A stretch of 64,000 nucleotides of DNA, taken from an uncultured Gammaproteobacteria bacterium. GTDB taxonomy: Bacteria; Pseudomonadota; Gammaproteobacteria; PS1; Pseudothioglobaceae. The notes below the pieces were generated by a model. The model saw only the letters and a list, made by a program, of their open reading frames with translations, was not told the DNA's origin and made no database searches. The DNA lies in assembly GCA_902512305.1 (NCBI GenBank), contig CABXIU010000007.1, forward strand, positions 1 to 64,000, in the 5' to 3' direction. The translations under genes were made by a program, and so were the position numbers. This document shows, piece by piece, positions 52,474 to 64,000 of the stretch; position 1 is the stretch's first letter; each line of letters opens with the position of its first letter.

Positions 52474-54291
52474 TTAATATTCCCTGATAGATTTAACAAG
52501 GGGTTTTAAGTAATCTTCATAATTTTTCCAAGCCTCTGAACTACCTTGATACATCTTCTTTCTAACCTGCAAAGAACTGGCAGTCTTTACATCACGCTTA
52601 TTTTCATGAAAGTTAAGGCAATTTTGATCCCAGTCTAAATCACAATAATCTAATAATTTTCTTGTTTCTTTTTCTTGATTATTAGTTAGCTCCTCATAAG
52701 ATAAATCATATATTTGTCCTGGGTATAATTTTTGCCAATAGCTCATCAAATCAACATACAAGCCATAAAACTTTGCCAAATCATCAAAATTATAAGCCCA
52801 ACCATTTCCTTGGCCACTAAAATAATGCTTGTATATTGAAAAACATGTTGCCCTAGCATCTCTTTTTACATGGACAACTCTTGCTTCCGGTAATGCAGAG
52901 AATATGAAACCAATATTTCTAAAATTTAAAGGCCATTTATCTGTGATTATCTTTTCAGTTGAATTAATTTTGGATAATGAGTCTAAATAATTTTGACGAA
53001 TTGATGAAAATTCATCACTAGACAGGTTATATTTTTTATTAACTAAGTGCTCTTGTATTATTGGAATAATTAAACTAGTTAAATTGTTTAATTCGCCTGC
53101 GCCAAAAACTTCATTATGATTGGAAATGATTTGCTCTACAAGTGACGTTCCTGAACGAGGCATACCAACAATGAATATTGGTCGAATGGAGGTATTATCA
53201 TATGAAATCTTATTTTGTTTATTAATGCTTTTTTGAGTAAAAAACTGCTTTGTTATTTTATTATGGTTTTCAGATTTATTTATTGAGTAATCAGAATTAT
53301 TTTTTCGCAAACGATTACCTTCGTCTAGCAGTCTAAAGAATTCTTTATGATTTCCCAAATCTTCATTCGCTTTTGCCAATGCAAAACTCAAAAAAATTCG
53401 ATCTTGTTTACTAAGTTGTTTACTAGATAGAAGTGATTTCATTTGAATAACTTGTAAATCTTTTGGTTTATAGGTTTTTACTCCACTAAGATTGTGATGG
53501 GCTGTTGCATATCCTGGACTTAAAGCGATTGCATTTTCAAAATTTTCAATGGCCAAGTCAACCTTGCCAACTCTCTGATAGCTAATTCCAAGGTTGTTAG
53601 AGGCGATGGCATAATTTGGATTAAATTCTAAAGCCTTCTTGTATGATTTGATAGCATCATCATTTTTGTTAAGTTCAAGATATGTACTACCTAAATTATT
53701 ATGAGCTTCTGAAAACTCTGGATTCAAGGCAACTGCCCACTCAAGGTGATCAACTGCAGAATCAAATTCTCCTTTCACTAAAAAAATCTGACCTAAGTTA
53801 TTGTGTGCATTTGCATAATGGTTATTACAATTCAATGCTTTTTGATAGGCAATAATCGCACTATCAGAATTTCCCATTTCTCTAAAGGTTACTCCAAGAT
53901 TATAATAAGCCTCAGCATAATCTGGCTTTAGACTAGCAGCTTGATTAAAATCTTTAACAGCACTCTCATAATCATTATTTGCCTTATTGCATACACCTCG
54001 AATATTAAAGAGTATTGATTCATTAGAATGTTTGTCAATTAAAGGCTCAATAATTTCTAAAGCTTCTTTGATTTTTCCACTTGTTGCAAAAGAAACCGCA
54101 GATTGAAGATCTGTATGAAGTAAAGGAGTCTGATTTTTTTTATTTTTTAAAGCTGCAATCGCATTCTTCGCATCTTTATTATTTGGAGATAGTTTTAAAA
54201 TTTCTAAATAAATCGATTCTGATTTATCAAAATCACCTTTGGAAAAGAGTTTTTTTGCTCGAGCTAAAAGTCTTTCAGTTTTTATGGTCAT
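52474..54291 (-). CDS. TPR-repeat sulfotransferase family protein
   Basis: Repeated TPR motifs (AYYNLGVTFREMGNSDSAI..), 5'-PSB motif FIVGMPRSGTSLVEQII. Confidence 0.92.
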   Translation of the reverse strand: MTIKTERLLARAKKLFSKGDFDKSESIYLEILKLSPNNKDAKNAIAALKNKKNQTPLLHTDLQSAVSFATSGKIKEALEIIEPLIDKHSNESILFNIRGVCNKANNDYESAVKDFNQAASLKPDYAEAYYNLGVTFREMGNSDSAIIAYQKALNCNNHYANAHNNLGQIFLVKGEFDSAVDHLEWAVALNPEFSEAHNNLGSTYLELNKNDDAIKSYKKALEFNPNYAIASNNLGISYQRVGKVDLAIENFENAIALSPGYATAHHNLSGVKTYKPKDLQVIQMKSLLSSKQLSKQDRIFLSFALAKANEDLGNHKEFFRLLDEGNRLRKNNSDYSINKSENHNKITKQFFTQKSINKQNKISYDNTSIRPIFIVGMPRSGTSLVEQIISNHNEVFGAGELNNLTSLIIPIIQEHLVNKKYNLSSDEFSSIRQNYLDSLSKINSTEKIITDKWPLNFRNIGFIFSALPEARVVHVKRDARATCFSIYKHYFSGQGNGWAYNFDDLAKFYGLYVDLMSYWQKLYPGQIYDLSYEELTNNQEKETRKLLDYCDLDWDQNCLNFHENKRDVKTASSLQVRKKMYQGSSEAWKNYEDYLKPLVKSIREY

Positions 54292-54548
54292 CTTTTATTG
54301 GGCGGTTTCAAATTGAATAAATATATCGTCTGTAGATAATTTTGAAGAGTTTTAAATTAATTTTATATTAATTTTTAATGCCACATTTTATAAGATTAAA
54401 AATAACACTTTTATATTTAAAAAACTTCTTTCAAAATTATTAATTCTTACGTTTAATTATAAAAAAATGCTATAAAACTAATCGAAATTTTTAGATTATA
54501 TTAGGTATTATTTAATCAAATTACTCTTATTAATTTTATTCTAAAGAA

Positions 54549-55538
54549 ATGTTTAAATTTTTCACACAAAAAAAATGGTTTCTTTGGGCCTATCTTGGCT
54601 CTGCAGTTATTCTAACTTCATTATGGCTTTCTGTTCAAATTGACGTCAAAATCAATGAATGGTTTGGAGGATTCTACGATATGATTCAAAAGGCTCTAGG
54701 AACACCAAATGCTGTAACTATAGAAGAGTATTTTGGAGGGCTATATAGCTTCGGTCAACTCGCTGCTCTATGGATTATTCTTGGACTTGCTACTTCATTC
54801 TTAACTTCACACTTTTTGTTTAGATGGAGGGCTTCAATGGTTGAGTTCTATCATAGCGTTTATGACAAAGCAAGAACCATTGAAGGAGCCTCGCAGCGTG
54901 TTCAAGAAGACACCATTAGATTTTCCAGAATCATGGAAGGCCTAGGAACAAGTCTCATAGAGTCTGTGATGGTTTTAGTTGAATATTTTCCTTTGCTTAT
55001 GGGATTAGCAGTTGGAATTCCAATTATGTGGTTTGGTGAATGGGAGTACGGACTTGTGATGAGTGCCTTGATATGGGCAGTTGGCGGAACGTTATTAATG
55101 ATTGGCTTGGCTTGGATGTTGAGACTTGTAGGTATTGAATATGATCTTCAAAAAAGAGAAGCAGCCTATAGAAAGATTCTTGTTATTGCAGAAGATGATG
55201 GCAATGTTAGACCAAAAACACTTAACGAGCTTTTTGAAGGCGTTAGACTGATTCACTATAAAAGCTACTTAAATTATTTATATTTCAATATTGGAAGGTT
55301 AGCCTATCTTCAAATAAATGTTTTAGTTGCCTATATAGTTTTAGCACCTGCCATAGTTGCAGGCGTTATGACTTTAGGAGTTATGCAGCAAATAATCAGA
55401 GCATTTGGAAGAGTAGAAGGTTCATTACAATATCTGTTTAATGCATGGCCTACGATTATTGAGCTTGCTAGTGTCTATAAACGCTTGAGAGAATTTGAGA
55501 GCCAAATTGAATCAATGAATGAAACAGTAACAGAGTAG
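54549..55538 (+). CDS. SbmA/BacA-like peptide transporter
   Basis: EGASQRVQEDTIRFSRIMEGLG and SVYKRLREFE match SbmA-type motifs. Confidence 0.88.
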   Translation: MFKFFTQKKWFLWAYLGSAVILTSLWLSVQIDVKINEWFGGFYDMIQKALGTPNAVTIEEYFGGLYSFGQLAALWIILGLATSFLTSHFLFRWRASMVEFYHSVYDKARTIEGASQRVQEDTIRFSRIMEGLGTSLIESVMVLVEYFPLLMGLAVGIPIMWFGEWEYGLVMSALIWAVGGTLLMIGLAWMLRLVGIEYDLQKREAAYRKILVIAEDDGNVRPKTLNELFEGVRLIHYKSYLNYLYFNIGRLAYLQINVLVAYIVLAPAIVAGVMTLGVMQQIIRAFGRVEGSLQYLFNAWPTIIELASVYKRLREFESQIESMNETVTE

Positions 55539-56351
55539 TTAATCAATTAATGATTGTCCTATTTTAAGGGCTTGTCCAACTTCAAGTCTTAACTCTGGAG
55601 AACCATTCGGCAAAATAAAAATGACAGTTGAACCCATATTAAATCGCCCTAACTCATCGCCTTTATATAGTTTAATCTGACGACTCTTATAATCATATTT
55701 TTTCACTAATTTAGTGTATGGAGGAGATATTTGTCCTTCCCAGGATGTCTCCATAGAGCCGACAAAAATAGCTCCTACCAATACGAAAACCATTTCACCA
55801 AAATCTGTATCAAAAAGACATACAAGCCTTTCATTTCGAGCAAAGACTCGATCAATATTATTGACTGTTTTTTGATTGACTGAAAAAAGTTTTCCAGGAA
55901 TATACTTCATTGATCTCAAGCTTCCATCACATGGCATATGAATGCGATGGTAGTCTTTTGGAGACAAATAAATCGAAGCAAATGAGCCATTTTCAAATTC
56001 TTGTAAAACTTTATCTGCTATAAGTTCTGAGACAGAATATTGACGCCCTTTGGCCTGAAAGATTTGAGATTCCTGTATCTTACCTGCTTGAGAAACAACA
56101 CCATCCACCGGAGAGATAATCTTCGATTGTGAAATTGGCCTTAAATTTGACTTTAAGGCTCTGGTAAAAAAATCATTGAAGTTAGAATAGTCTTCAATAT
56201 TTTCAATTTCTGCCTCAGAAAGGTTAACTTGGTATTTTTTAACAAACCAACGAGTAAAATTATTTTTAATCCACCGAATATTAATTCTTGCAAATCGAAA
56301 CATCAGCTTTGATAAAAAATGCTGAGGCAAGAGAAACTGAAGAAAAATCAT
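55539..56351 (-). CDS. psd: Phosphatidylserine decarboxylase
   Basis: DYSNFNDFFTRALK, YRIHMPCDG, C-terminal FNMGSTVI cleavage motif. Confidence 0.95.
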   Translation of the reverse strand: MIFLQFLLPQHFLSKLMFRFARINIRWIKNNFTRWFVKKYQVNLSEAEIENIEDYSNFNDFFTRALKSNLRPISQSKIISPVDGVVSQAGKIQESQIFQAKGRQYSVSELIADKVLQEFENGSFASIYLSPKDYHRIHMPCDGSLRSMKYIPGKLFSVNQKTVNNIDRVFARNERLVCLFDTDFGEMVFVLVGAIFVGSMETSWEGQISPPYTKLVKKYDYKSRQIKLYKGDELGRFNMGSTVIFILPNGSPELRLEVGQALKIGQSLID

Positions 56352-58054
56352 TAATCGAACTGATCAAGAATAAAACTCACTGCTTCCTTATAATCAACTT
56401 CAATTTTGTCAGAGGATTTTCTTGATTTATATTCAATTTTTCCATTATCTGCATGTGTATCACTTAATACGAAGCGGTGAGGGATTCCAAGTAGCTCAGA
56501 ATCTGCAAACATGATCCCCGGTCTCTCTTTTCGATCATCCAACAATACATCAATATTCTTTTCCTGGCAGTCTTGATAAAGCTGATTAGCTAACTCTTGA
56601 ACTCGAGATGATTTATTGTAATTGATTGGAACTATGACAAGCTCAAAAGGGGCAATTGCCTCAGGAAAAATAATTCCCCTATCATCATGGCTCTGTTCAA
56701 TACTTGCCGCTATAATTCTAGTCACGCCTATACCGTAACAACCCATATTCATATTAACAGCTCTTCCATCTTCACCAATCACATTGGCATTCATAGAATC
56801 TGAATATTTTGTTCCAAGTTGAAAAATATGACCCACCTCAATGCCTCTTTTGATTTCGATCTTACCCTTACCGTCAGGTGAAGGATCGCCGGAAACAACA
56901 TTGCGCAAATCACTAGCAATAATATCTTTAGTATCTCGCCCCCAATTAACACCAATATAGTGCTTATCATCTTCATTAGCGCCACAAACAAAATCTGACA
57001 TACATGCAGCTGAATAATCGACAATAATTGGAATATTAAGATTTACAACACCAATTGATCCAAAAGAGCAGCCTAATTTTTTCAGAACTTTTTCCTCATC
57101 AGTCATTTGTAAAGGCTGTTTAATTCCTTGTATTTTTGAAGCCTTAACCTCATTAAGCTCATGATCACCTCTCAAAACTAGTGCAATAAGGCTATCATCT
57201 TCACTCTCAACAATAAGCGTTTTGATTGAACTTGTCGGCTTAACATTTAGCAAGTTACAAACATCTGCAATCGTCTTGACGCCAGGCGTTTCAATAAGCT
57301 CCAAGTTTTTACTAGGCGCATTAGGTTCACCTTGAGGTAGCGTTTCTGTTCGCTCAATATTTGCCGAAAAATCTGAGCTATCAGAAAAGCAGATTGCATC
57401 TTCACCAGAATCAGCTAAAACATGAAACTCATGTGAGCTTTCACCGCCAATAGCGCCTGAGTCAGCTAATACAGCCCTATAGTTAAAACCAATTCTATCA
57501 AAGATATTACAATAGGTTTGATACATAACCTTATAAGTCTCATCGAGTGATTTTTCATCAATATGAAATGAATAAGCATCCTTCATAATAAATTCTCTAG
57601 AACGCATTACTCCAAAACGAGGTCGAATCTCATCTCTAAATTTTGTTTGAATTTGATAAAAGTTTATTGGCAGCTGCTTATAGCTTCTTAGATACTGCTT
57701 AGCAATATTTGTAATGACTTCTTCATGCGTAGGGCCAAAACAAAAGTCTCTATCATGCCTATCCTTAAAACGAAGTAGTTCCGGACCATACTCCTCCCAT
57801 CTTTTTGACTCTTGCCAGAGTTCAGCAGGATGAGCAATCGGCATTAAAAGCTCTAGAGCCTTGGATTTATTCATTTCCTCGCGAACTATCTTTTCAACCT
57901 TCTGAATAATCTTCAGCCCTATTGGTAAATAAGAATAAAGTCCTGATGCCAACTTAGAGATCAGTCCAGCTCTAATCATCAATTGGTGCGATATGATCTG
58001 CGCGTCATTTGGCGCCTCTTTAACTGTAGAGATTAAAAAATCACTGCTTTTCAT
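56351..58054 (-). CDS. proS: Prolyl-tRNA synthetase
   Basis: Class II motifs; [33 protein letters not shown]. Confidence 0.97.
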   Translation of the reverse strand: MKSSDFLISTVKEAPNDAQIISHQLMIRAGLISKLASGLYSYLPIGLKIIQKVEKIVREEMNKSKALELLMPIAHPAELWQESKRWEEYGPELLRFKDRHDRDFCFGPTHEEVITNIAKQYLRSYKQLPINFYQIQTKFRDEIRPRFGVMRSREFIMKDAYSFHIDEKSLDETYKVMYQTYCNIFDRIGFNYRAVLADSGAIGGESSHEFHVLADSGEDAICFSDSSDFSANIERTETLPQGEPNAPSKNLELIETPGVKTIADVCNLLNVKPTSSIKTLIVESEDDSLIALVLRGDHELNEVKASKIQGIKQPLQMTDEEKVLKKLGCSFGSIGVVNLNIPIIVDYSAACMSDFVCGANEDDKHYIGVNWGRDTKDIIASDLRNVVSGDPSPDGKGKIEIKRGIEVGHIFQLGTKYSDSMNANVIGEDGRAVNMNMGCYGIGVTRIIAASIEQSHDDRGIIFPEAIAPFELVIVPINYNKSSRVQELANQLYQDCQEKNIDVLLDDRKERPGIMFADSELLGIPHRFVLSDTHADNGKIEYKSRKSSDKIEVDYKEAVSFILDQFD

Positions 58055-58095
58055 ATAAAATGTATTTATACCAAAAAATAATTTGATTTTACCTA

Positions 58096-58731
58096 ATGCC
58101 TGATTTTCAAACTTTATTAATTTATATTATTCCATTGCTTTTCGCAATTACCCTTCATGAGGCTGCTCACGGCTGGGTGGCAAGCAAACTAGGTGATCAC
58201 ACTGCAAGAATGATGGGAAGGGTTACTTTGGACCCTACCAAACACATTGATCCAATTGGAACCATTGCAATTCCTTTGGTTTTATTACTCTCATCATCAG
58301 GGTTTATTTTTGGATGGGCTAAGCCTGTTCCTATTAACTTTAATGCACTTCGTTCAGGAAAAAACGGCATGATTTGGGTTGCTTTAGCTGGACCCGGCGC
58401 CAATATGTTTATGGCAATTTGTTGGCTTTTTATTATGATTGTTGCGATTAAGATGAATATCTTTGTATTAATTGAAATGGGCCGCGTAGGGATACTTGTC
58501 AATTGTGTTTTAGCTGTCTTTAATCTTTTACCCATTCCTCCTCTTGATGGCTCTAGGGTAATTAGCGCCCTCCTGCCAAATCGACTAGCATATCAGTACA
58601 ATCAGTTAGAACAGTATGGCCTTTATATACTTCTAGGTCTAATGTTTCTAGGGGGTTTTAATTATTTAGTAAGGCCCTGGGTTGAGTTTATTTTAGGTTG
58701 GTTTCAGTATGCTCTTGTTCTTCTAGGATGA
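58096..58731 (+). CDS. Site-2 protease (M50) family membrane metallopeptidase
   Basis: [12 protein letters not shown] and [13 protein letters not shown]. Confidence 0.93.
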   Translation: MPDFQTLLIYIIPLLFAITLHEAAHGWVASKLGDHTARMMGRVTLDPTKHIDPIGTIAIPLVLLLSSSGFIFGWAKPVPINFNALRSGKNGMIWVALAGPGANMFMAICWLFIMIVAIKMNIFVLIEMGRVGILVNCVLAVFNLLPIPPLDGSRVISALLPNRLAYQYNQLEQYGLYILLGLMFLGGFNYLVRPWVEFILGWFQYALVLLG

Positions 58732-60105
58732 ACAACTAAGCTCAAGGCTTTTAGCCCACTCAGGTGCTTCACTGTCATAGGACTCATAGCCATCATGATT
58801 ATCAAAAGGCTTCTCAAGCAATCTAAACAGAATATCAATTTCATCAAACTCGTTTAAATCTTCAGCTTTTCTAATCGCAACTTCAGCCAAATAATTACGA
58901 AGAATATATTTTGGATTAACCTGATTCATTAAAGCTACACTTTGATTCAAGCTTTCTTCTTTATTGATGCGCCTTTGATAATCTTTAAACCAAGAGTCAA
59001 ATTCATCTCCCAATGTATTTTGTTGCTGGCTTAAAAGTTGTCTCATTGATTGGTGGTAATCTTTTTTCTTTGTATATAGCAACTCTAAAAAGTTATTAAT
59101 CAAAGAATTATCGTCTTCATCTTGCAATATAAATCCAAACTTACTTCTCATCAAATTAGAGTACTCTTTGACTAATATTTTTTCATAGAAAGATAAAGCT
59201 TCCTTTAATTGGTCTTCTTGAATAATCGATTTTAGAGCATCGGCGAGTCGCTGCAAATTCCACAATGCCACTGATGGCTGCCTTTCAAATGAATATCGAC
59301 CCTGAGTATCAGAATGATTACAAGTAAAGCCTGGATCATAAGCTTCCATAAAGCTAAACGGACCATAGTCAATAGTTAAACCTAAAATTGACATGTTATC
59401 CGTATTCATAACGCCATGAGAAAAGCCCTGAGCTTGCCACCTTGCAATCATTATTGCGGTTGAGTGGATGACATTCTTAAATAGACCTAAATAATCTCTA
59501 TGATTGAGCTCAGGCATATGGTGTTGAAGTACAAAATCAGCTAATTTTTTAACATTTTCATCTTGTCCTTTGGATGCAAAATATTCAAAGTGGCCAAACC
59601 TGATATGACTCTCAGCAACTCGAGTAATAATTGCTGCATTTTCAATATGCTCTCTATAAACTTGAGAATTACTACTCACTATTGAAAGTGCCTTGGTCGT
59701 TGGAATATTAAGTCCCTGCATGGCTATTGAGCATAGATACTCACGTATACTTGATCGAAGAACAGCGCGACCATCTGCACCTCTTGAAAATGGCGATGTC
59801 CCAGCACCCTTTAAAGAGAGCTCATATCCACCTACTTCACCAATCAGGCATGAACGACCATCGCCAAGCTGAGGTACAAAGTAACCAAATTGATGGCCTG
59901 CGTAGACCGAAGAAATCGGACTTTCTTTAGCCAATTGCTTTTCACCTGAGCAAATCCTTAGCAGATCTTTATCGGTTACTTTTAAGTTTAATTCTTGCTT
60001 AAGATTCTCGTTTATATGAATCAGTATAGTGTCTTCAAGCTTCTGAGTTTTAACATGAGCAAAAAAATCACCACCTAAATCCTTAAATTTAAGAGAGCTT
60101 TTCAT
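58723..60105 (-). CDS. selO: YdiU/SelO family protein adenylyltransferase
   Basis: [46 protein letters not shown]; conserved C-terminal CSS. Confidence 0.93.
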   Translation of the reverse strand: MKSSLKFKDLGGDFFAHVKTQKLEDTILIHINENLKQELNLKVTDKDLLRICSGEKQLAKESPISSVYAGHQFGYFVPQLGDGRSCLIGEVGGYELSLKGAGTSPFSRGADGRAVLRSSIREYLCSIAMQGLNIPTTKALSIVSSNSQVYREHIENAAIITRVAESHIRFGHFEYFASKGQDENVKKLADFVLQHHMPELNHRDYLGLFKNVIHSTAIMIARWQAQGFSHGVMNTDNMSILGLTIDYGPFSFMEAYDPGFTCNHSDTQGRYSFERQPSVALWNLQRLADALKSIIQEDQLKEALSFYEKILVKEYSNLMRSKFGFILQDEDDNSLINNFLELLYTKKKDYHQSMRQLLSQQQNTLGDEFDSWFKDYQRRINKEESLNQSVALMNQVNPKYILRNYLAEVAIRKAEDLNEFDEIDILFRLLEKPFDNHDGYESYDSEAPEWAKSLELSCSS

Positions 60106-61519
60106 TTAATATTTCATTAACCTGTTTTGGGTTAGCTTTACCTTGTGAAGCTTTCATGACCTGACCAACAAAAAAACCTAAGAGCTTCGAATTACCATCT
60201 TTATACTGTTGAACTTGATCAGGGTTATTTGCAATAACATCATCAATGATAGACTCTATAGCACTAGAATCAGTCACCTGTTTTAACCCTTGCTTCTCAA
60301 TAATTTCATCTACAGTTCCATTACCATCCCACATTAATTTAAAAACATCTTTAGCAATTTTTCCAGAGATAGTATTGTCAGTAATTCTTGATAGTAATTT
60401 AGATAACTCATTGGCAGAGATAGGGGAATCACTTATTTCTAGTTGATTTTTGTTAAGAGCTGCAGAGAGCTCTCCCATTACCCAATTGGCTGATAGCTTA
60501 GCATCTACCTCTTGATTAATCATTATTTCAAAGTAATCCGCCACTTCTTTTTGCGATGTTAAAACCTCAGCGTCATATGAGCTTAATTCTAATTTCTCAA
60601 CAAATCTCAATTTTTTCTCAGTTGGCAACTCAGGAAGTTCTTTTTTAATTTCTATAAGCAACTCATCACTAATTGCGACAGGAAGCAAATCAGGATCAGG
60701 AAAATATCTATAATCGTTTGCCTCTTCCTTCGATCTCATTGACCTAGTCTCATTTTTAATTGAGTCGTAGAGTCTAGTTTCTTGAATCACTGAGCCCCCC
60801 TCTTCCAAAATATCAATCTGCCTATCAACTTCCAAATTAATAGCTTTCTCCAAAAATTTAAAGGAGTTAATATTTTTAAGCTCGGCTCTTGTTCCAAGTT
60901 TATCGCCTTTTTTTCGAACAGAGACATTGGCATCACAACGAAAAGAGCCCTCTTGCATATTGCCATCACAAATATCAATATACTGAACTAAGGAATGAAT
61001 TTTTTTAGCATAGGCAACTGCTTCCTGTGCACTACTCATATCTGGCTCAGAAACAATCTCTAGAAGTGGTGTTCCAGCTCGATTAAGGTCTATTGCTGTA
61101 TAGTCATCATACAAGTCATGAATTGACTTACCTGCGTCCTCTTCTAGGTGGGCACGAGTAATACCTACCATTTTATTCTCACCACTATCTAAAGTAATGT
61201 CAATAGCACCATTTCCAACAATGGGGATTTCAAACTGGGAAATTTGATAACCTTTAGGAAGGTCTGGATAAAAATAATTCTTTCGTGCAAAAATAGAGTT
61301 TTTATTAATAGTTGCATTCACTGATAAGCCAAACCGAAGTGCCATTTTGACTGCTTCTTGATTTAGCACTGGAAGAACTCCTGGAAAGCCAAGGTCTACA
61401 GCACATGCTTGAGTATTAGCTTTAGACCCAAATGAAGTTGAAGCGCCTGAAAAAATTTTTGATTTTGTTTTTAATTGTGAGTGAATTTCAAGCCCAATTA
61501 CTGTTTCCCAAGTCATCAA
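60089..61519 (-). CDS. gatB: Asp-tRNA(Asn)/Glu-tRNA(Gln) amidotransferase subunit B
   Basis: [38 protein letters not shown]. Confidence 0.98.
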   Translation of the reverse strand: MMTWETVIGLEIHSQLKTKSKIFSGASTSFGSKANTQACAVDLGFPGVLPVLNQEAVKMALRFGLSVNATINKNSIFARKNYFYPDLPKGYQISQFEIPIVGNGAIDITLDSGENKMVGITRAHLEEDAGKSIHDLYDDYTAIDLNRAGTPLLEIVSEPDMSSAQEAVAYAKKIHSLVQYIDICDGNMQEGSFRCDANVSVRKKGDKLGTRAELKNINSFKFLEKAINLEVDRQIDILEEGGSVIQETRLYDSIKNETRSMRSKEEANDYRYFPDPDLLPVAISDELLIEIKKELPELPTEKKLRFVEKLELSSYDAEVLTSQKEVADYFEIMINQEVDAKLSANWVMGELSAALNKNQLEISDSPISANELSKLLSRITDNTISGKIAKDVFKLMWDGNGTVDEIIEKQGLKQVTDSSAIESIIDDVIANNPDQVQQYKDGNSKLLGFFVGQVMKASQGKANPKQVNEILNEKLS

Positions 61520-61526
61520 AAGCTCC

Positions 61527-62969
61527 TTATCGATCTGCTGGCGAATAATTATGCCAGTCAGTCCTCATTTGAAATTGATGAGCTACATTTAAAAGTAATT
61601 CTTCTGACCAGTGATTTCCAATCAACTGAAGTCCAACAGGTAAATTATCTGAAAAGCCCGCCGGAATACTCATACCAGGAAGTCCTGCTAAATTAACGGA
61701 GAGAGTGTAAATATCAGCTAAATACATAGACACTGGGTCTTTAACTGATCCCAAGTCAAAAGCTGCACTAGGTGAAACAGGACTCATAATTACATCAACA
61801 TCCTTAAAAGTTTTTTTAAAATCTTCACTAATCAACTGCCTCACTTTTTGAGCCTTTAAGTAGTAGGCATCATAGTAGCCAGCTGATAATGCATAAGTAC
61901 CAATCATTATTCTTCTTTTTACCTCGTCACCAAAACCCTCAGAACGTGATCTTAAATACAAATCATTTAAATCTCTAGGATCTTCGCACCGATAACCATA
62001 CTTAACCCCATCAAACCTAGAAAGATTAGAAGAGCATTCACATGGCGCAACAATATAATAAGCTGGAATGGCGTGTACGGTGTTAGGCAATGAAACTTCT
62101 TGAACCTTCGCTCCCATTGACTCATACTCTTTAATGGACTGCATGACTACCTTTTCAACACCCTTGTCTAAACCATCAGAAAAATATTCTTTAGGTAGGC
62201 CAATCTTTAACCCATTCACTGAATTTTCTAGACACTGAGTATAGTTAGGAACCGATTTATTTGCACTGGTAGAATCATTAGTATCAAAACCTGCCATCGC
62301 ATTTAAAACAATTGCAGCGTCTTCAGCAGTGCGAGTCAATGGACCAGCCTGATCTAAGCTTGAAGCATACGCAATCATTCCATAACGGGAGATTCTACCG
62401 TAAGTAGGCTTAAGGCCAGTAATACCACAAAGGCTAGCTGGTTGGCGAATACTACCCCCTGTATCTGTCCCCGTAGCAAAAGGTGAAATGCGAGCTGCTA
62501 CTGCGGCAGCAGATCCACCTGAAGAACCTCCAGGAACTTTTGCTTTATCCCAAGGGTTTTGAACAGGGCCAAAATATGAATTTTCATTCGATGACCCCAT
62601 TGCAAATTCATCCATATTTGTCTTTCCAAGCATAACCATATTTTCAGCATTCAGCTTGTTAGTTAAAGTTGCATCATAGGGCGAGATAAATGAATCTAAC
62701 ATTTTTGAACCAGCTGTTGTCTTTACACCCTTAGTACAAAAAATATCTTTGTGCGCATAAGGTATCCCAGTGAGAGAGCTACTTTTGCCATTCGCTATTT
62801 TTTTGTCAGCCTCTTTCGCCTGTGAAAGAGCCTGATTACTTGTCACTGAGATAAAAGCATTGAGCTCTGAATCATTAATTCTATTCAAATAATGCTGAGT
62901 AAGCTCTAGAGAAGAAAAATCCTTATTTCTTAGACCTTTTATTTGCTCAGCAATGGTTAGATTATGCAT
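61527..62969 (-). CDS. gatA: Asp-tRNA(Asn)/Glu-tRNA(Gln) amidotransferase subunit A
   Basis: Amidase signature [15 protein letters not shown]...[16 protein letters not shown]. Confidence 0.98.
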   Translation of the reverse strand: MHNLTIAEQIKGLRNKDFSSLELTQHYLNRINDSELNAFISVTSNQALSQAKEADKKIANGKSSSLTGIPYAHKDIFCTKGVKTTAGSKMLDSFISPYDATLTNKLNAENMVMLGKTNMDEFAMGSSNENSYFGPVQNPWDKAKVPGGSSGGSAAAVAARISPFATGTDTGGSIRQPASLCGITGLKPTYGRISRYGMIAYASSLDQAGPLTRTAEDAAIVLNAMAGFDTNDSTSANKSVPNYTQCLENSVNGLKIGLPKEYFSDGLDKGVEKVVMQSIKEYESMGAKVQEVSLPNTVHAIPAYYIVAPCECSSNLSRFDGVKYGYRCEDPRDLNDLYLRSRSEGFGDEVKRRIMIGTYALSAGYYDAYYLKAQKVRQLISEDFKKTFKDVDVIMSPVSPSAAFDLGSVKDPVSMYLADIYTLSVNLAGLPGMSIPAGFSDNLPVGLQLIGNHWSEELLLNVAHQFQMRTDWHNYSPADR

Positions 62970-62971
62970 GA

Positions 62972-63259
62972 TTACTCAATTACTGTTGGTACAAGAAAAT
63001 GACCCTTTCCAGTCTTTGGAGCAATCGCTTGAAACTCCTCAGATAAATCTTCTTCTGTTACATTATCTTCCCTCAAGCGCTGAGACATTTTTAAAGGATG
63101 CGCCATAGGCTGAGCATCTCCAGTGTCTATTTCTCCGAGCTTATCCATAAGCTTCAGGATATTGTTAAGCTCGGCTGTGCTTTGCTCTATCTCCGAGTCT
63201 TCAATGTTTAACCTTGCTAAATAGGCAATTTCTTTAACTTTTTTATTATCTAGCGACAT
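62972..63259 (-). CDS. gatC: Asp-tRNA(Asn)/Glu-tRNA(Gln) amidotransferase subunit C
   Basis: IAYLARLNI...[11 protein letters not shown]; in operon with gatA and gatB. Confidence 0.95.
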   Translation of the reverse strand: MSLDNKKVKEIAYLARLNIEDSEIEQSTAELNNILKLMDKLGEIDTGDAQPMAHPLKMSQRLREDNVTEEDLSEEFQAIAPKTGKGHFLVPTVIE

Positions 63260-63271
63260 ATTTAAACTAAT

Positions 63272-63979
63272 TTAGTGACAAAAACTATCAACAACTTTAC
63301 TAAAATTCTCCTTTGAATAGGAGTCTGTCAGGTATGAATCTCCTAATCTTTTGAGAAGAACTAGGCGAATCTCTCCATCAATAGATTTCTTATCTAATGA
63401 CATTGCATTAATCAAAGCCTCACTACCCACATTCTTTTTGATAGAGGTTGGTAAGTTAGCTTTTGATAGTATGCTTTGAACTCGTTGCACATCCTCTTCA
63501 GTTAAATGACCCTCATCCATTGAAAGCTTTAAAGCCATAACCATTCCTATAGAAATAGCTTCACCATGCAAGTAAGTTCCATATCCTAATGTATTTTCGA
63601 TTCCATGGCCAAAGGTATGGCCTAAATTTAAGAGTGCTCTTTTTCCTTTTTCAAATTCATCGAGTGCTACGATTCTAGCTTTATCATTACACGAACGAAA
63701 TACAATATCAATAATAAAATCCTTTTCTCGTCCCATGATTGATTCAATATTAGCCTCTATCATTGATAGAAAGTCAGCATTACCAAGAAGTCCATACTTA
63801 ATGACTTCAGCCATTCCAGCAGAAAATTCACGGTTACTCAACGTATCTAAAGTATCAACATCAATAATGACTGCTTTTGGCTGATAAAAAGCACCTATCA
63901 TATTCTTACCCAAATCATGGTTAACCCCTGTTTTACCTCCAACACTCGAATCAACTTGCGAAAGAAGTGTTGTTGGCAC
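63272..63979 (-). CDS. aroB: 3-dehydroquinate synthase (5' end runs off the window)
   Basis: PTTLLSQVDSSVGGKTGVNH, LLNLGHTFGHGIE. Confidence 0.95.
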   Translation of the reverse strand: MPTTLLSQVDSSVGGKTGVNHDLGKNMIGAFYQPKAVIIDVDTLDTLSNREFSAGMAEVIKYGLLGNADFLSMIEANIESIMGREKDFIIDIVFRSCNDKARIVALDEFEKGKRALLNLGHTFGHGIENTLGYGTYLHGEAISIGMVMALKLSMDEGHLTEEDVQRVQSILSKANLPTSIKKNVGSEALINAMSLDKKSIDGEIRLVLLKRLGDSYLTDSYSKENFSKVVDSFCH

Positions 63980-64000
63980 CTGAAGAAAATCAACACCCCT

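Noticed and set aside
58723-58740. Possible selenocysteine at the SelO C-terminus
   Set aside because: The codon encodes Cys (SCSS); this is the common bacterial Cys form, not a recoded TGA.

Overview
The window is a mostly AT-rich chromosomal segment from a gammaproteobacterium. A form I RuBisCO cbbLSQO operon, a Moco cluster, Fur/Fbp iron uptake and a TSUP (TauE/SafE) permease suggest a marine sulfur-oxidizer of the SUP05/Thioglobus type; that placement is inference, not shown. Contents left to right: (1) a visibly more GC-rich peptide-type ABC importer cassette (fused double ATPase, two permeases, CocE/S15 hydrolase, substrate-binding protein) plus an XRE-type regulator, bracketed by two copies of a ~97-nt element with conserved arms and a variable centre; (2) TSUP permease, PhyH dioxygenase, YczE/YitT-like membrane protein, kynureninase; (3) moaE/mobA/moeA/moaC/moaA/moaD/mog; (4) cbbL-cbbS-cbbQ-cbbO followed by two uncharacterized ORFs and malonyl-CoA decarboxylase, with divergent cbbR; (5) argJ; (6) an iron cluster fbpC / DUF4856-like / fatty acid hydroxylase-like / fbpA / fbpB with Fur-box-like sites; (7) M24 peptidase (ectoine-hydrolase-like), diaminopropionate ammonia-lyase-like, EamA transporter; (8) H+/Na+-pyrophosphatase, trkH, trkA, a short NtrX-like regulator and an NtrY-like kinase; (9) housekeeping genes (rnd, rsmD, coaD, dnaK, dnaJ, eno, corC-like, TPR-sulfotransferase, sbmA-like, psd, proS, M50 protease, selO, gatBAC, partial aroB). 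The best candidates for something undescribed are the paired element bracketing the GC-shifted cassette, the two uncharacterized proteins downstream of cbbO, and the iron-regulated DUF4856/hydroxylase pair. No CRISPR array, tRNA, rRNA, integrase or transposase was recognised.
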